NCBI GenBank assembly: GCA_020832545.1
Contig: JAFIEK010000011.1
Location: 1 to 64,000, forward strand
DNA: 64,000 nt
Direction of reading: 5' to 3'
From: Pararhodobacter sp.
GTDB taxonomy: Bacteria > Pseudomonadota > Alphaproteobacteria > Rhodobacterales > Rhodobacteraceae
A program made the translations under genes and the position numbers. Shown piece by piece: positions 1 to 8,724 of this stretch (its first letter is position 1; each line of letters begins with the position of its first letter). Under the pieces are notes generated by a model, which did not search any database, was not told where the DNA came from, and saw nothing but the letters and a program-made list of their open reading frames with translations.

Positions 1-1539
1 GAAGCCTATGAGCTGTCCGAGGCCGAAATGCTGGGCGCGGTGAAATTCGCCCATGACGCCATTCAGCCGGTGATCGACCTGATCATCGACTTCGCCGAAG
101 ACAGCGCCAAAGAGCCGTTTGACTTCCAGCCGGTCGATTATTCGTCGCTCTATGCCAAGGTGAAAGCCGCTGGCGAGGCGCAGATGCGCGCCGCCTTCGC
201 GCTGCGCGACAAGCAGGAACGCGTCAACGCAATCTCGGCGGCACGCGATGCGGTCAAGGCCGCGCTGAGCGAAGACGAGCTTGCCGATGAGAACCTTGGT
301 TCGGCCTTCAAGAAACTTGAAGCCTCGATCCTGCGCGGTGACATCATCAATGGCGCACCCCGCATCGACGGGCGCGACACCAAGACGATCCGCCCCATCT
401 ATGTGGAAAACGGCGTGCTGCCGCGCACCCACGGCTCGGCACTGTTCACCCGTGGTGAAACGCAGGCGTTGTGTGTCGTCACGCTGGGCACCGGCGATGA
501 TGAACAGTTCATGGATGCGCTGACCGGCACGTTCAAGTCGAACTTCCTGCTGCACTACAACTTCCCGCCGTACTCGGTCGGTGAAGTGGGGCGCTTCGGC
601 CCTCCGGGTCGGCGCGAGATCGGCCATGGCAAGCTGGCATGGCGGGCGCTTCAGGCGGTTCTGCCCCCGGCAACCGACTTCCCCTACACCATTCGCATCG
701 TGTCCGAGATCACGGAATCGAACGGCTCCAGCTCCATGGCCTCGGTCTGCGGCGGCTCGCTGTCGATGATGGATGCCGGTGTACCGCTGAAAGCACCGGT
801 GGCCGGTGTGGCGATGGGCCTGATTCTGGAAGACAGCGGCAAATTCGCCATCCTGTCGGACATTCTGGGTGACGAAGACCACCTTGGCGACATGGACTTC
901 AAGGTTGCCGGCACCGAGAACGGCATCACTTCGTTGCAGATGGACATCAAGGTTGCCGGTATCACGCCCGCGATCATGGAACAGGCGCTGGCTCAGGCCC
1001 GCGACGGCCGTCTGCACATTCTGGGCGAGATGGCCAAGGCGCTGGCCGCGCCGCAGGGCTTCAGCCAGTATGCGCCGAAGATCGAAACCATGACCATTCC
1101 CACCGACAAGATCCGTGAAGTGATCGGCTCGGGCGGCAAGGTCATCCGTGAGATCGTGGAAGTGTCGGGCGCCAAGGTCGATATCAACGACGACGGCGTG
1201 ATCAAGATCGCTTCCAACGATCAGGCGGCGATCAAGAAGGCCTATGACATGATCTGGTCGATCGTGGCAGAGCCGGAAGTGGGGCAGGTCTATACCGGCA
1301 CCGTGGTCAAGATCGTCGATTTCGGCGCCTTCGTGAACTTCTTCGGCAAGCGCGACGGGCTGGTGCATGTCAGCCAGATTGCCAGCAAACGCCTGAACCA
1401 TCCGTCAGATGCGCTGAAGGAAGGTCAGGAAGTGAAGGTCAAGCTGCTGGGCTTTGACGACCGCGGCAAGGTCCGGCTGGCGATGAAGACCATCGATCAG
1501 GAAACCGGCCAGGAAATCACCGAGGAAAAGGCTGACTGA
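1..1539 (+). CDS. pnp: Polyribonucleotide nucleotidyltransferase (PNPase), 5' end cut off by the window
   Basis: Phosphorolytic 3'-5' exoribonuclease of the RNA degradosome, which releases nucleoside diphosphates from RNA. The reading frame is open from base 1, so the first RNase PH-like core lies outside the window. What remains is the linker helix domain, the second RNase PH core ([15 protein letters not shown], then [19 protein letters not shown], which carries the catalytic region), a KH domain ([15 protein letters not shown]) and a C-terminal S1 domain ([15 protein letters not shown], then GLVHVSQI). The gene ends in TGA and is followed 42 bases later by a strong intrinsic terminator. 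In most proteobacteria rpsO lies upstream, but that part is not visible here. Identification is secure. Confidence 0.98.
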   Translation, partial: EAYELSEAEMLGAVKFAHDAIQPVIDLIIDFAEDSAKEPFDFQPVDYSSLYAKVKAAGEAQMRAAFALRDKQERVNAISAARDAVKAALSEDELADENLGSAFKKLEASILRGDIINGAPRIDGRDTKTIRPIYVENGVLPRTHGSALFTRGETQALCVVTLGTGDDEQFMDALTGTFKSNFLLHYNFPPYSVGEVGRFGPPGRREIGHGKLAWRALQAVLPPATDFPYTIRIVSEITESNGSSSMASVCGGSLSMMDAGVPLKAPVAGVAMGLILEDSGKFAILSDILGDEDHLGDMDFKVAGTENGITSLQMDIKVAGITPAIMEQALAQARDGRLHILGEMAKALAAPQGFSQYAPKIETMTIPTDKIREVIGSGGKVIREIVEVSGAKVDINDDGVIKIASNDQAAIKKAYDMIWSIVAEPEVGQVYTGTVVKIVDFGAFVNFFGKRDGLVHVSQIASKRLNHPSDALKEGQEVKVKLLGFDDRGKVRLAMKTIDQETGQEITEEKAD

Positions 1540-1580
1540 GCCACCCCGGTCACCGAAGACCTGAAATTGAAGACCTGAAA

Positions 1581-1610
1581 GCCCCCGGCCAATGCGCCGG
1601 GGGCTTTTTT
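1581..1610 (+). terminator. Intrinsic terminator of pnp
   Basis: A perfect 9-bp stem (GCCCCCGGC / GCCGGGGGC) with a 6-base loop is followed directly by six T residues. It lies 41 bases after the pnp stop codon and before a convergent gene. The A-rich stretch on the 5' side is short, so termination is mainly on the plus strand. Confidence 0.9.
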
Positions 1611-1645
1611 CTTGCGCCATCCCTGTTCAGAAAGGCCAGCCCTGT

Positions 1646-3127
1646 TCAGAATGGCAGGGGCAGCCCGTTGACCGTGACCTGCCCGCCCGGCAGGATCGCT
1701 ACCTCTGACTGCAACAGGTCTTCACCCACGCGCCGCCCCAATGCACCCATCATCATCTGGGCCAGAAACTGCTGGTCTGGCGGAACAATGCCCTCACTGG
1801 CCAGCCGCGCCAGAAGCGCTTCGCCGCCTTGCAGGTTGAAGATGAAGGCGCCCTGCCCCATCGGCATCCCTTCGGCGACCGAGGGGGCATCCGGGTCAGG
1901 CTCAAACCGGCCTGACCCGTCGAACATCGCCTGCCCGAAACGCAGCGCCAGACGCTCCAGCCGCACCACTGAAAAATCGATCGGCACATCGACGTTGTCA
2001 GCCTCGGACGGGTCCACCAGCCACCGGCCCTCGCCTGCCACCTCAATCGCCACATCCACCGAATCTGCGGCAAAGGCCTGCGCCCCCAGCAAGGCCCAGC
2101 TTTCTTCGCTGGCGCTCATGCCCTCTATCTCCAACATCAGACTGAAGGGCCGTGGCTCGGTGCTTTGAAGCAGTGGCATTTCAAAGCCACCGACAACCTG
2201 CTCAACGGCAAAAGAACCCTCGATACCCTCAAGACCACCCTCAAGCAGAAAATCAGCAGCGCTGCCATGCGCCGTCAACGCGCCATTGGCAAAGGTCAGA
2301 TCGCTACTGGCCAACCCGCTACTCCCTTCGAAGCGGATCTGTTGACCATCGATGAACTGCTGGCTGAAACTGCGCGACGCCTCTGAGGTGTAGTCCATTC
2401 GCAGTGCAAAGCCGCCTGCAAAGACATCTTCAAGCGTCGAAGGGCCATCGGTGATGACATTCAGCCGTTCAATGGCTATCCGTGCGACCAGATTGTCAAT
2501 CTCGGCATTCTCGCGCTGATAGACCTCCATGTCATCAGAGGGTCCGCGCATCCGGTTCTGGTCAACCCGCATGGTATCGATATGCAGTTCGCCGGTCAGA
2601 TCGATAACCTCGCCACGGCCGAGCGTCATCTCACCTGACAGCGCTACAAAGCCCAGGCTCAGCGTCATGCGGTCCTCGCCGTCATCCCCGGCAGGGGCGC
2701 GCAGCGTAGCCTCCAGCATGTCAAAGGCCGGGGCCAGGCGCAGGCTGTCGTCCCCCTGAGCAAACACAACCTCGCCATCGAACTGGAACACAACCTCGCC
2801 GCCAGTCGCCAGCTCAAGCTGCGAATCCCTGCCGGGAATGAAGGCATAGGCATCCGCGCCTCGCGGCTCAATTCCCAGCGTGGGCATGGACAGCACAACC
2901 GCATCAGCACCCTCGGTCGAGCGAATGGTAAGGCCGCGCACTTCCAGCCCGCGATCTGTGTTGGCAACCCCCTCAGAGGTGACGAGGAACCCGGCCTCAG
3001 TCAGGCTGGCGCGCAACATATCCCAGCCCTCTTTGGCGCGCGCGTCTTGCGCCGTGGCCGGTGCCAGAAGCAGCGCCCAGATCAGAGCGGCCAGCGGAAG
3101 GGTACGAAAACGAACAACGCAGGTCAT
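1646..3127 (-). CDS. Exported DUF2125-type protein of unknown function
   Basis: A protein of about 493 residues whose N-terminus is a clear signal peptide (hydrophobic LPLAALIWALLLAP, then cleavage after ATAQ), so it is predicted to be periplasmic or envelope-attached. The start at 3127 is preferred because GGAGG lies 7 bases upstream; an upstream in-frame ATG at 3190 would put 21 residues before the signal peptide. The rest is beta-rich and acidic, without cysteine pairs or obvious catalytic motifs, and ends in the segment GGQVTVNGLPLPF. The pattern (exported, about 500 residues, a repeated description of 'LTFANGAL' type strands) fits the DUF2125 family common in Rhodobacterales; this assignment is from memory and not tested. 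Convergent with pnp and divergent from the SDR gene. Confidence 0.75.
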   Translation of the reverse strand: MTCVVRFRTLPLAALIWALLLAPATAQDARAKEGWDMLRASLTEAGFLVTSEGVANTDRGLEVRGLTIRSTEGADAVVLSMPTLGIEPRGADAYAFIPGRDSQLELATGGEVVFQFDGEVVFAQGDDSLRLAPAFDMLEATLRAPAGDDGEDRMTLSLGFVALSGEMTLGRGEVIDLTGELHIDTMRVDQNRMRGPSDDMEVYQRENAEIDNLVARIAIERLNVITDGPSTLEDVFAGGFALRMDYTSEASRSFSQQFIDGQQIRFEGSSGLASSDLTFANGALTAHGSAADFLLEGGLEGIEGSFAVEQVVGGFEMPLLQSTEPRPFSLMLEIEGMSASEESWALLGAQAFAADSVDVAIEVAGEGRWLVDPSEADNVDVPIDFSVVRLERLALRFGQAMFDGSGRFEPDPDAPSVAEGMPMGQGAFIFNLQGGEALLARLASEGIVPPDQQFLAQMMMGALGRRVGEDLLQSEVAILPGGQVTVNGLPLPF

Positions 3128-3272
3128 GGCAGGCCTCCAAGGCAGATACGAGGGCACAGTGTTCGCCCAGTCCGCCTTTCGGTCAAGCACGAAAGCCCGC
3201 CCGGGGTATGGTCAGGCGGCGATCCGCACGATACCAAAGGGCCGACGGAGGCCGCTGCGTGAGGAGCAAGAC

Positions 3273-4040
3273 ATGAGAGCAACAGCCGATTGGGAGAGTG
3301 CCATCACTGGAAAGGCCGTGCTGATTACCGGCGCAAGCCGTGGAATCGGGGCGGCAGTGGCGCGGCTATTTGCCGAAAAGGGCGCAAAGCTGGGCCTCGC
3401 CGGGCGGCCCGGGGCGGCGCTGGAGGCGGTCGCCACCGAAACCGGGGCCACGCTGCTGCCCTGTGACGTCGCCGATTTCGCCGCCGTGCAGGGGGCTGTC
3501 GATACGATGGTTGAGCGCTTTGGCGCACTGGATGTGCTGATCAACAACGCAGGCGTCATCGCGCCAATCGCCCCGATTGAAAGCGCCGACCCGGCTGAAT
3601 GGGGGCGGCAGATCGATGTGAACCTCAAGGGCGTGTTCCACGGCATGCGGGCAGCACTACCGGTCATGCGGCAGCAGGGGCATGGCACCATTCTGACCGT
3701 TGGCTCAGGGGCCGCCTACAGCCCACTGGACGGGTGGAGCGGCTATTGCGCCTCAAAAGCCGGGGCGATCATGCTGACGCGCGCCGCGCATCTGGAAGCG
3801 GGCGGCACGGTGCGCGTGCTCAGCCTGTCCCCCGGCACGGTGGCCACCGACATGCAGGTCGCGATCCGTGATTCGGGCGTCAACCCGGTCAGCCAGCTTG
3901 ACTGGTCAGCGCATATCCCGCCCGAATGGGCCGCACAGGCGCTGCTGTGGATGTGCAGCGCTGATTCGGATGAGTATCGCGGGGGCGAGGTCAGCCTGCG
4001 TGAACCTGAGATCCGCACGCGTCTGGGGGTAGCCGCATGA
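3273..4040 (+). CDS. Short-chain dehydrogenase/reductase (SDR) family oxidoreductase
   Basis: A 255-residue classical SDR. The NAD(P)-binding glycine motif GASRGIG is near residue 17, the structural NNAG motif near 92, and the catalytic pair is in YCASK near 156; the catalytic Ser precedes it in LTVGSGAAYS. The start at 3273 follows GAGGAGCAAGAC and gives the family length; the open frame extends back to 2880 inside the neighbouring gene and is not coding. The last codon overlaps the start of the next gene (ATGA), so the two are almost certainly co-translated. The substrate cannot be read from sequence. Pairing with a crotonase-fold gene suggests acyl-CoA or ketone/alcohol metabolism. Confidence 0.92.
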   Translation: MRATADWESAITGKAVLITGASRGIGAAVARLFAEKGAKLGLAGRPGAALEAVATETGATLLPCDVADFAAVQGAVDTMVERFGALDVLINNAGVIAPIAPIESADPAEWGRQIDVNLKGVFHGMRAALPVMRQQGHGTILTVGSGAAYSPLDGWSGYCASKAGAIMLTRAAHLEAGGTVRVLSLSPGTVATDMQVAIRDSGVNPVSQLDWSAHIPPEWAAQALLWMCSADSDEYRGGEVSLREPEIRTRLGVAA

Positions 4041-4666
4041 TCGAACGCACCGAACTCGGGGATCTTTGGATCCTCACCCTAAACCGCCCGGCAAAGGCCA
4101 ATTCAGTGACCCGCGCCATGATGGAAGACCTGATCACCCATCTGGAGGAAGCCAATGGCGTGGTCGAGGCGCTGGTGTTGACCGGCGCAGGCAAGATTTT
4201 CAGTGCCGGGGCCGATCTGGACGAGGCGCGCGAGGGCCTGACCACCGATCCGATATGGGAAGAACTCTCAGCCCGTATCGCCGCCCTGCGCTGCCTGACC
4301 GTGGCCGCGCTCAACGGCACGCTGGCTGGCGGGTCTTTCGGCATGGCGCTGGCCTGCGATATCCGGCTGGCGGTTCCCGAAGCGAAGTTCTTCTATCCGG
4401 TGCTGAAAATGGGCTACCTGCCACAACCCTCAGATCCGCACCGCATGGCCGCACTGATCGGCCCGTCGCGCACGCGCATGATCCTGATGGGCGGCGCCAA
4501 GATCGAGGCCGAAGAGGCCCTGGCCTGGGGCCTTATAGACCGCATCCATCCGCGCGATGAGCTGATGGAGGCCGTGAAGGCCCTCGCCGCCGACGCCTGT
4601 GCCGCGCCGCAAGGCCATGCCGCGCGCATCAAGGCGATGATCCCGCGCGTTTGGTCGCAGGGTTAG
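4037..4666 (+). CDS. Enoyl-CoA hydratase/isomerase (crotonase) family protein, short and probably not a hydratase
   Basis: 209 residues with the crotonase core: the CoA/oxyanion-hole segments GAGKIFSAGADLDE (near 50-63) and NGTLAGGSFGMALACDIRLA (near 93-112). It is 45-50 residues shorter than usual family members, with a reduced C-terminal helical part. By eye, the position of the first catalytic Glu of true hydratases (the E of 'PE' before the G-x-x-P turn) is Val in FFYPVLKMGYLP, and the second Glu position is also not Glu (RTRMILMGG). It may therefore be an isomerase, another crotonase-fold activity, or inactive. It overlaps the upstream SDR by ATGA. Confidence 0.85.
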   Translation: MIERTELGDLWILTLNRPAKANSVTRAMMEDLITHLEEANGVVEALVLTGAGKIFSAGADLDEAREGLTTDPIWEELSARIAALRCLTVAALNGTLAGGSFGMALACDIRLAVPEAKFFYPVLKMGYLPQPSDPHRMAALIGPSRTRMILMGGAKIEAEEALAWGLIDRIHPRDELMEAVKALAADACAAPQGHAARIKAMIPRVWSQG

Positions 4667-4704
4667 GGCTTCTGGCGGCAAGAGCGGGGTGATAGACTGA
4701 GCGC

Positions 4705-5055
4705 ATGAGATCGCTGCGAACCCTCAGCATTGCCCTGCTCGTGCTGGCCGTAATGGTCAGCAGCGTGACCATGGCTGTGGCGCGCAACCAGCCGCGCCCG
4801 ATGGGCGAGATGGTGCTGTGCACCGGCTATGGCATGGTGGTTGTTAGTGTCGATGCGCAGGGCCAGCCCACCGGGCCGATGATGCCCTGCCCCGATTGCG
4901 TGATCGCGCTGGCGGGGCTGGGCAGCGGGGGCGTGGTGCTGCCGCGGCCGCCTCAAACCCTTGTCGCGCTGGCTCATGCCATGCGCAACCTGCCTGCACC
5001 AGCCACTGGTGCGCCGGTCGTTTTCCATCCGCGCGGCCCCCCTGTCACGGTCTGA
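4705..5055 (+). CDS. Small membrane/exported CxxC protein, DUF2946-like, next to a copper chaperone
   Basis: 116 residues with an N-terminal hydrophobic segment (LSIALLVLAVMVSSVTMAVA) that is either a signal peptide or an anchor. The mature part has a cysteine after EMVL (near residue 39) and a CPDC pair (near 62-65), a layout seen in DUF2946-type proteins that accompany copper-handling genes. It lies 42 bases upstream of the PCu(A)C gene on the same strand, so the two are likely one transcript. A metal-binding or copper-trafficking role is inferred from the cysteines and the neighbour. No enzymatic motif is seen. Confidence 0.7.
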   Translation: MRSLRTLSIALLVLAVMVSSVTMAVARNQPRPMGEMVLCTGYGMVVVSVDAQGQPTGPMMPCPDCVIALAGLGSGGVVLPRPPQTLVALAHAMRNLPAPATGAPVVFHPRGPPVTV

Positions 5056-5097
5056 TCCCTCAATCCATCAGACAAATTTCAAACGACAGGAAAACCC

Positions 5098-5601
5098 ATG
5101 TTCCGCACTTTCACTGCCGCCTCGGTTGCGGCGCTTTTTGCCCTGCCCGCCCTCGCCTGTGACGGGTTTGAGGCCCATGACGCCTATGCCCGCACCTCGA
5201 CCGCCATGTCGCAATCCGGCGCGGCCTTCATGATCATCCACAACCACGGCGATACCGATTGCCATATCGCCGGCGCCCGTTCGGATGTCGCGGCACGCAC
5301 CGAACTGCACACCCACAGCGAAGACGCCCAGGGCGTGATGCGCATGATCCATGTCGAAGAGGGTTTCGCCCTTCCCGCCGATGGCGAGATAGTGCTTGAG
5401 CGCGGCGGACATCATGTGATGTTCATGGGCCTCAACCAGACGCTGGCGCAGGACGATGTGGTCGAAGTCACCTTTGTCTTTGGCGACGGGGCCGAGAAGA
5501 CGGTTGAAGTGCCGGTTGATCTTGAGCGCCAGCCGCAGGCACACGGCCATTCACATGGTCACTCGCACAGCCATTCTCACAGCCATTCTCACGGCGACTG
5601 A
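5098..5601 (+). CDS. Periplasmic copper chaperone of the PCu(A)C family with a His-rich tail
   Basis: 167 residues with a signal peptide (ending LPALA, cleavage before CDGF). Proteins of this family deliver Cu(I) to the CuA/CuB centre of cytochrome oxidase. The copper-binding pattern is present: His residues in ELHTHSED, Met residues in GVMRM, and H-x-M in GGHHVMFMG. Start at 5098 is preceded by an AGGA element. The C-terminus (from about residue 149) alternates His and Ser/Gly about ten times, which is not part of the family core and probably binds Cu, Zn or Ni ions. Two Cys residues (mature residue 1 and the C of DTDCHIAGA) may form a disulfide. Confidence 0.93.
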   Translation: MFRTFTAASVAALFALPALACDGFEAHDAYARTSTAMSQSGAAFMIIHNHGDTDCHIAGARSDVAARTELHTHSEDAQGVMRMIHVEEGFALPADGEIVLERGGHHVMFMGLNQTLAQDDVVEVTFVFGDGAEKTVEVPVDLERQPQAHGHSHGHSHSHSHSHSHGD

Positions 5602-5620
5602 CATCCGTTTCATCTTGCCC

Positions 5621-5637
5621 GAAATACGCTCGGGGGG
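5621..5637. repeat. Dispersed intergenic motif, copy 1
   Basis: GAAATACGCTCGGGGGG at this position is the reverse complement of CCCCCCGAGCGTATTTC and matches 14 of 17 bases of a motif at 11207-11223. Both copies lie just downstream of a gene. Motifs of this kind are frequent in intergenic regions of Rhodobacterales. The function is unknown. Confidence 0.5.
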
Positions 5638-5742
5638 TGAGCCGCGCAGCGGCGAGGGGGGGGGAGCCGCCCCCATTTAAGAATGCCCCCCCCCCCAGCG
5701 GTTCCACCAACCCCCCGGCATCCATACGCCCCTCGGCCTACG

Positions 5743-5791
5743 CCCCCCCCCCCCCCCCCCGCCCCCACCCCCCCCCCCCCCCCCCCCCCCC
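5743..5791. repeat. Long homopolymeric C tract (low complexity)
   Basis: Between the two convergent genes ending at 5601 and 5796 there is a run of 18 C (5743-5760), then G, 5 C, A, and 24 C (5768-5791), followed by five T. Shorter runs of 9 G (5656-5664) and 11 C (5686-5696) lie just before it. The tract touches the 3' end of the NlpC/P60 gene. Runs of this length are exceptional in bacterial genomes. The exact length should be treated as unreliable because homopolymers are prone to sequencing and assembly error. Confidence 0.9.
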
Positions 5792-5795
5792 TTTT

Positions 5796-6617
5796 TCAGT
5801 CTGCCCGCAGCCGCAGCGTTACCGGCAAGCCGCCTGCTGCGATGCGCGCCTCGGCCTCGGCCAGCGGCTCTTCCACCACGGCCATGTGCCAGGCGTTGGC
5901 GTGGATGATCCGGCCTGGCGCACTGACCATCGCCACATGACCCTTCCAGAACAACAGATCGCCCGGAACCTCCTGCCCGGGCTCAACTGTCTCACCGCTC
6001 ATGGCGGCCTGAAGGTCGCTGTCTGGTGGGCAGGACAGACCGCAGGCGCGCCGGGCGGCCTGTATCAGGCCCGAACAATCCATCCCCGCCCGGCTGTTAC
6101 CGCCCCACAGATAGGGCGTGCCCAGAAAATGGCGCGCAACCGCGACCGGATCATCCAGCCAATCGCCCAGGGCGCGCAGATGCCGTGCAGGGATGTAGCC
6201 GTGCGGGGTGCGGGCAAAAGCGCCCTCAACCGCCAGCACAATCACCCGCGCCCCAAAGGACAACGCGGCATCGTCGGGGCTTTTGATATCGGCGGCGCGG
6301 TAGCGATGCGTGGCGGGCGCCGAGACCCAATGCGTCACCGCGTGATCAGGGCAAAGCGCGCCCGCGTCCAGCCAGCCGCAATAGCCATCCGCCTCATCAA
6401 AGCCGAACACTTGCGCGCCACGCTGTTCCAACACACGAAACCGCGCGCCACGCTGTAACTGCCGGTCCCGTGCGCCGCCGGGTGCGGCACAGAGATCGGC
6501 GAGCGGCGCGGCGACGCGCATCCAGTCCCCGGAAACGAACGCCACCCCCTCCAGCATGCCACGCAGGCTGTCATGCGCCACCCGGTCTGTGGCGCGGTGG
6601 AACCGGCGGTCGCTCAT
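5796..6617 (-). CDS. NlpC/P60 (C40) family cysteine peptidase
   Basis: 273 residues. The C-terminal half is an NlpC/P60 domain: catalytic Cys in GMDCSGLIQAA (near 165), catalytic His in GHVAMV (near 213), and a third polar residue in RIIHANAW. Such enzymes cut peptide stems of cell-wall peptidoglycan, typically gamma-D-Glu-meso-diaminopimelate bonds. The N-terminal half (GARFRVLEQRG, YCGWLDAGAL) resembles bacterial SH3 domains that position the enzyme on murein peptides. No signal peptide is visible, so it may act on imported peptides in the cytoplasm. The start overlaps the stop of the aminopeptidase gene (ATGA), which supports a joint role in recycling wall peptides. Confidence 0.92.
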   Translation of the reverse strand: MSDRRFHRATDRVAHDSLRGMLEGVAFVSGDWMRVAAPLADLCAAPGGARDRQLQRGARFRVLEQRGAQVFGFDEADGYCGWLDAGALCPDHAVTHWVSAPATHRYRAADIKSPDDAALSFGARVIVLAVEGAFARTPHGYIPARHLRALGDWLDDPVAVARHFLGTPYLWGGNSRAGMDCSGLIQAARRACGLSCPPDSDLQAAMSGETVEPGQEVPGDLLFWKGHVAMVSAPGRIIHANAWHMAVVEEPLAEAEARIAAGGLPVTLRLRAD

Positions 6618-8017
6618 TCGTCCAGACCCAGGACCCCGGGCAACGCAGCCAGAAGCGCCCGCGCGCCCTGCCCAACGCCTCCCTTGGGCCGGGCCGGGGC
6701 GTCCTTGGGTTGCCAGCCATAGACATCAAAATGCACAAAGCGCGGCGTCTGCGCCACGAACCGGCGAAGGAACAACGCCGCCGTGATCGATCCGGCCATC
6801 CCGCCTGCGGGCGCGTTGTCCAGATCGGCGATGCCGGGTTCGATCAGCGGCTCGTAGGGGTCATGCAGCGGCATGCGCCACAGCGGGTCACCGACGGCCA
6901 CGCCCGCAGTAGAAAGGGCGGCGGCAAACGCATCATCGTCGGTGTAAAACGGTGGCAGGTCAGGCCCCAGCGCCACGCGCGCCGCGCCGGTCAGCGTGGC
7001 CATGCAGACCAGCGCATCTGGGCGCTCTTCATCGGCCAGTGCCAGTGCATCGGCCAGCACCAGCCGCCCCTCGGCATCGGTGTTGTTCACCTCGACCGTC
7101 AGGCCGTTGCGCGCGGTCAGAATATCGCCCGGGCGCATGGCGCTGCCAGAGATCGCGTTCTCAACCGCCGGGATCAGCACACGCAGCCGCACCTTCCAGC
7201 CCAACGCCATGATCATCAGTGCCAGCCCCAGCACAATGGCCGCGCCGCCCATGTCTTTCTTCATCAGACCCATTGAACCGCCGGGCTTGATGTTCAGGCC
7301 CCCGGTGTCAAAGCACACACCCTTGCCCACAAGCGTCAGGCGCGGCCCCTCATCACCCCAGCGCATGTCCAGCAGCCGTGGCGTGCGGTCTGAGGCGCGG
7401 CCAACCGCATGAACCAGCGGAAAATTCTCCAGCAGCAAGTCGTCGCCATAGGTGACAGACACTTGAGCGTCAAATTCTTCGCCCAGTGCCAGAACGGCGG
7501 TTTCAAGCTCTTCCGGGCCCATGTTGGCGGCGGGGGTGTTGATCAGATCACGCGTCAGCCATTCGGCGGCGGCGATGATTTCCAGCCGCCCGGCGTCTAC
7601 GCCGGCGGGTGGTTTGAGCGCGGGCAGGTCGGGTGCATTGTCACGGCGGAAGCGATCAAACCGATAGCCTGCCAACAGCCAGCCCATCGCATGCTCGCTC
7701 AGTGTTTCAGGCGGATGCTCGCCGGCAATGTGATAGGTGCCCGGCGGCAGTTTGCCGCGCACGCCGCCAAGTGTGAACCGCCGCCGCCGCCGGGCTTGCG
7801 CATTGCCCAGCCCCACGGCCACCAGTGCCAACCGCCCGGAAACGTCAGCCACCAGCGCCAACTCGCCTGCCGCAGCGCGGAACCCGATGGCCGACAGCCA
7901 GTCGCGCACCCGTTCGGGCTGGCTATCCGTCCAGTCGGACAGATCCTCAGCGTGGACAAGGTGAAGCGGAACCGAGGCACCGTCATCGGTGGCGAAGGAG
8001 GCAGGGGCGGGACGCAT
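6614..8017 (-). CDS. Leucyl aminopeptidase family (M17) metallopeptidase
   Basis: About 467 residues. M17 enzymes remove N-terminal amino acids from peptides using two metal ions. The catalytic domain is clear: VGKGVCFDTGGLNIKP contains the metal/catalytic Lys and Asp, KKDMGGAAIVLG the second metal-binding segment, and NTDAEGRLVLADAL the signature with Asp and Glu ligands and the catalytic Arg. The N-terminal domain (to about 150) is the less conserved hexamerisation part. Start chosen at 8017 (MRPAPASF) because the family normally starts close to the conserved PLHLV strand; ATG at 8044 is also possible. It overlaps the NlpC/P60 gene by 4 bases. Confidence 0.92.
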   Translation of the reverse strand: MRPAPASFATDDGASVPLHLVHAEDLSDWTDSQPERVRDWLSAIGFRAAAGELALVADVSGRLALVAVGLGNAQARRRRRFTLGGVRGKLPPGTYHIAGEHPPETLSEHAMGWLLAGYRFDRFRRDNAPDLPALKPPAGVDAGRLEIIAAAEWLTRDLINTPAANMGPEELETAVLALGEEFDAQVSVTYGDDLLLENFPLVHAVGRASDRTPRLLDMRWGDEGPRLTLVGKGVCFDTGGLNIKPGGSMGLMKKDMGGAAIVLGLALMIMALGWKVRLRVLIPAVENAISGSAMRPGDILTARNGLTVEVNNTDAEGRLVLADALALADEERPDALVCMATLTGAARVALGPDLPPFYTDDDAFAAALSTAGVAVGDPLWRMPLHDPYEPLIEPGIADLDNAPAGGMAGSITAALFLRRFVAQTPRFVHFDVYGWQPKDAPARPKGGVGQGARALLAALPGVLGLDE

Positions 8018-8191
8018 GAGAATTCTCGCGCTGTTGAAGACCATGCCCTCAACCTAGTGCAATTCCACCCAAAGTTGGAACCACTTGCGCAGCTGATTTT
8101 GCCGAAGTTGGAAAATACGCTCTGCACCTGCGCCGCTGACGTGGTGCCACATCCGACAGGTCGTGCATGGCCCGCAACCCGTGCCGCGCGC

Positions 8192-8572
8192 TCAAATCGA
8201 CAGGCCCGGCATTTCCCAGACCTGCGCCAGCGACCGGTCGCCGATCCGCACCAGCCGTTCCCACACCGCGCGATAGGCAATCAAGTCACCCCGCGCGGCG
8301 GCCGTGCCCAGATCGCTTGCAACCTGTGCCAGGCTGACCAGACCAATATCCGCGCACAGGCTGACAACGCGTTCGGCCTTGAACGGCACGCACTCAAGCA
8401 CACCATCACGGTTGGCCAGTTCAATTTCCATCAGTCGATCCGAGATATCCTCGATGGAATCCATCACAAAGCCCTCCGCCGCGCGATCACCCATCTGGTG
8501 AAACAACGCTTCAAGACGCGGGCCGTCAATCAGGATGCGCTCGGATTGTCTGAGTTCAACAACAGCTACCAC
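8192..8572 (-). CDS. Conserved hypothetical protein, small helical
   Basis: 126 residues from a GTG start at 8572, preceded by AGAGG with 7-base spacing. The protein is mostly helical (RLEALFHQMGDRAAEGFVMD, then DISDRLMEIELANR) with no signal peptide or cysteine cluster. The pattern of long amphipathic helices resembles small HPt-like or regulatory proteins of Rhodobacterales, but no phosphorylatable His motif can be named with confidence. It is transcribed away from the carbonic anhydrase gene. I do not recognise its function. Confidence 0.65.
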   Translation of the reverse strand: MVAVVELRQSERILIDGPRLEALFHQMGDRAAEGFVMDSIEDISDRLMEIELANRDGVLECVPFKAERVVSLCADIGLVSLAQVASDLGTAAARGDLIAYRAVWERLVRIGDRSLAQVWEMPGLSI

Positions 8573-8724
8573 ACCAAAACCTCTTTTGACCTGCTCCCAT
8601 TCACCTGCGATCAGAGTGGATGGACCGAGTTAAGAAAGTCTTGTCGGTGTGGCAGAAAAAAGGTCGAAATCGACCGGGAAAGTGATTAACACTGCCGCGC
8701 GGACTTCTGGAAGGGAATAAACGC

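Noticed and set aside
3128-3190. Upstream ATG at 3190 as start of the DUF2125 gene
   Set aside because: It would place 21 extra residues before the signal peptide, while ATG 3127 has a good ribosome-binding site.
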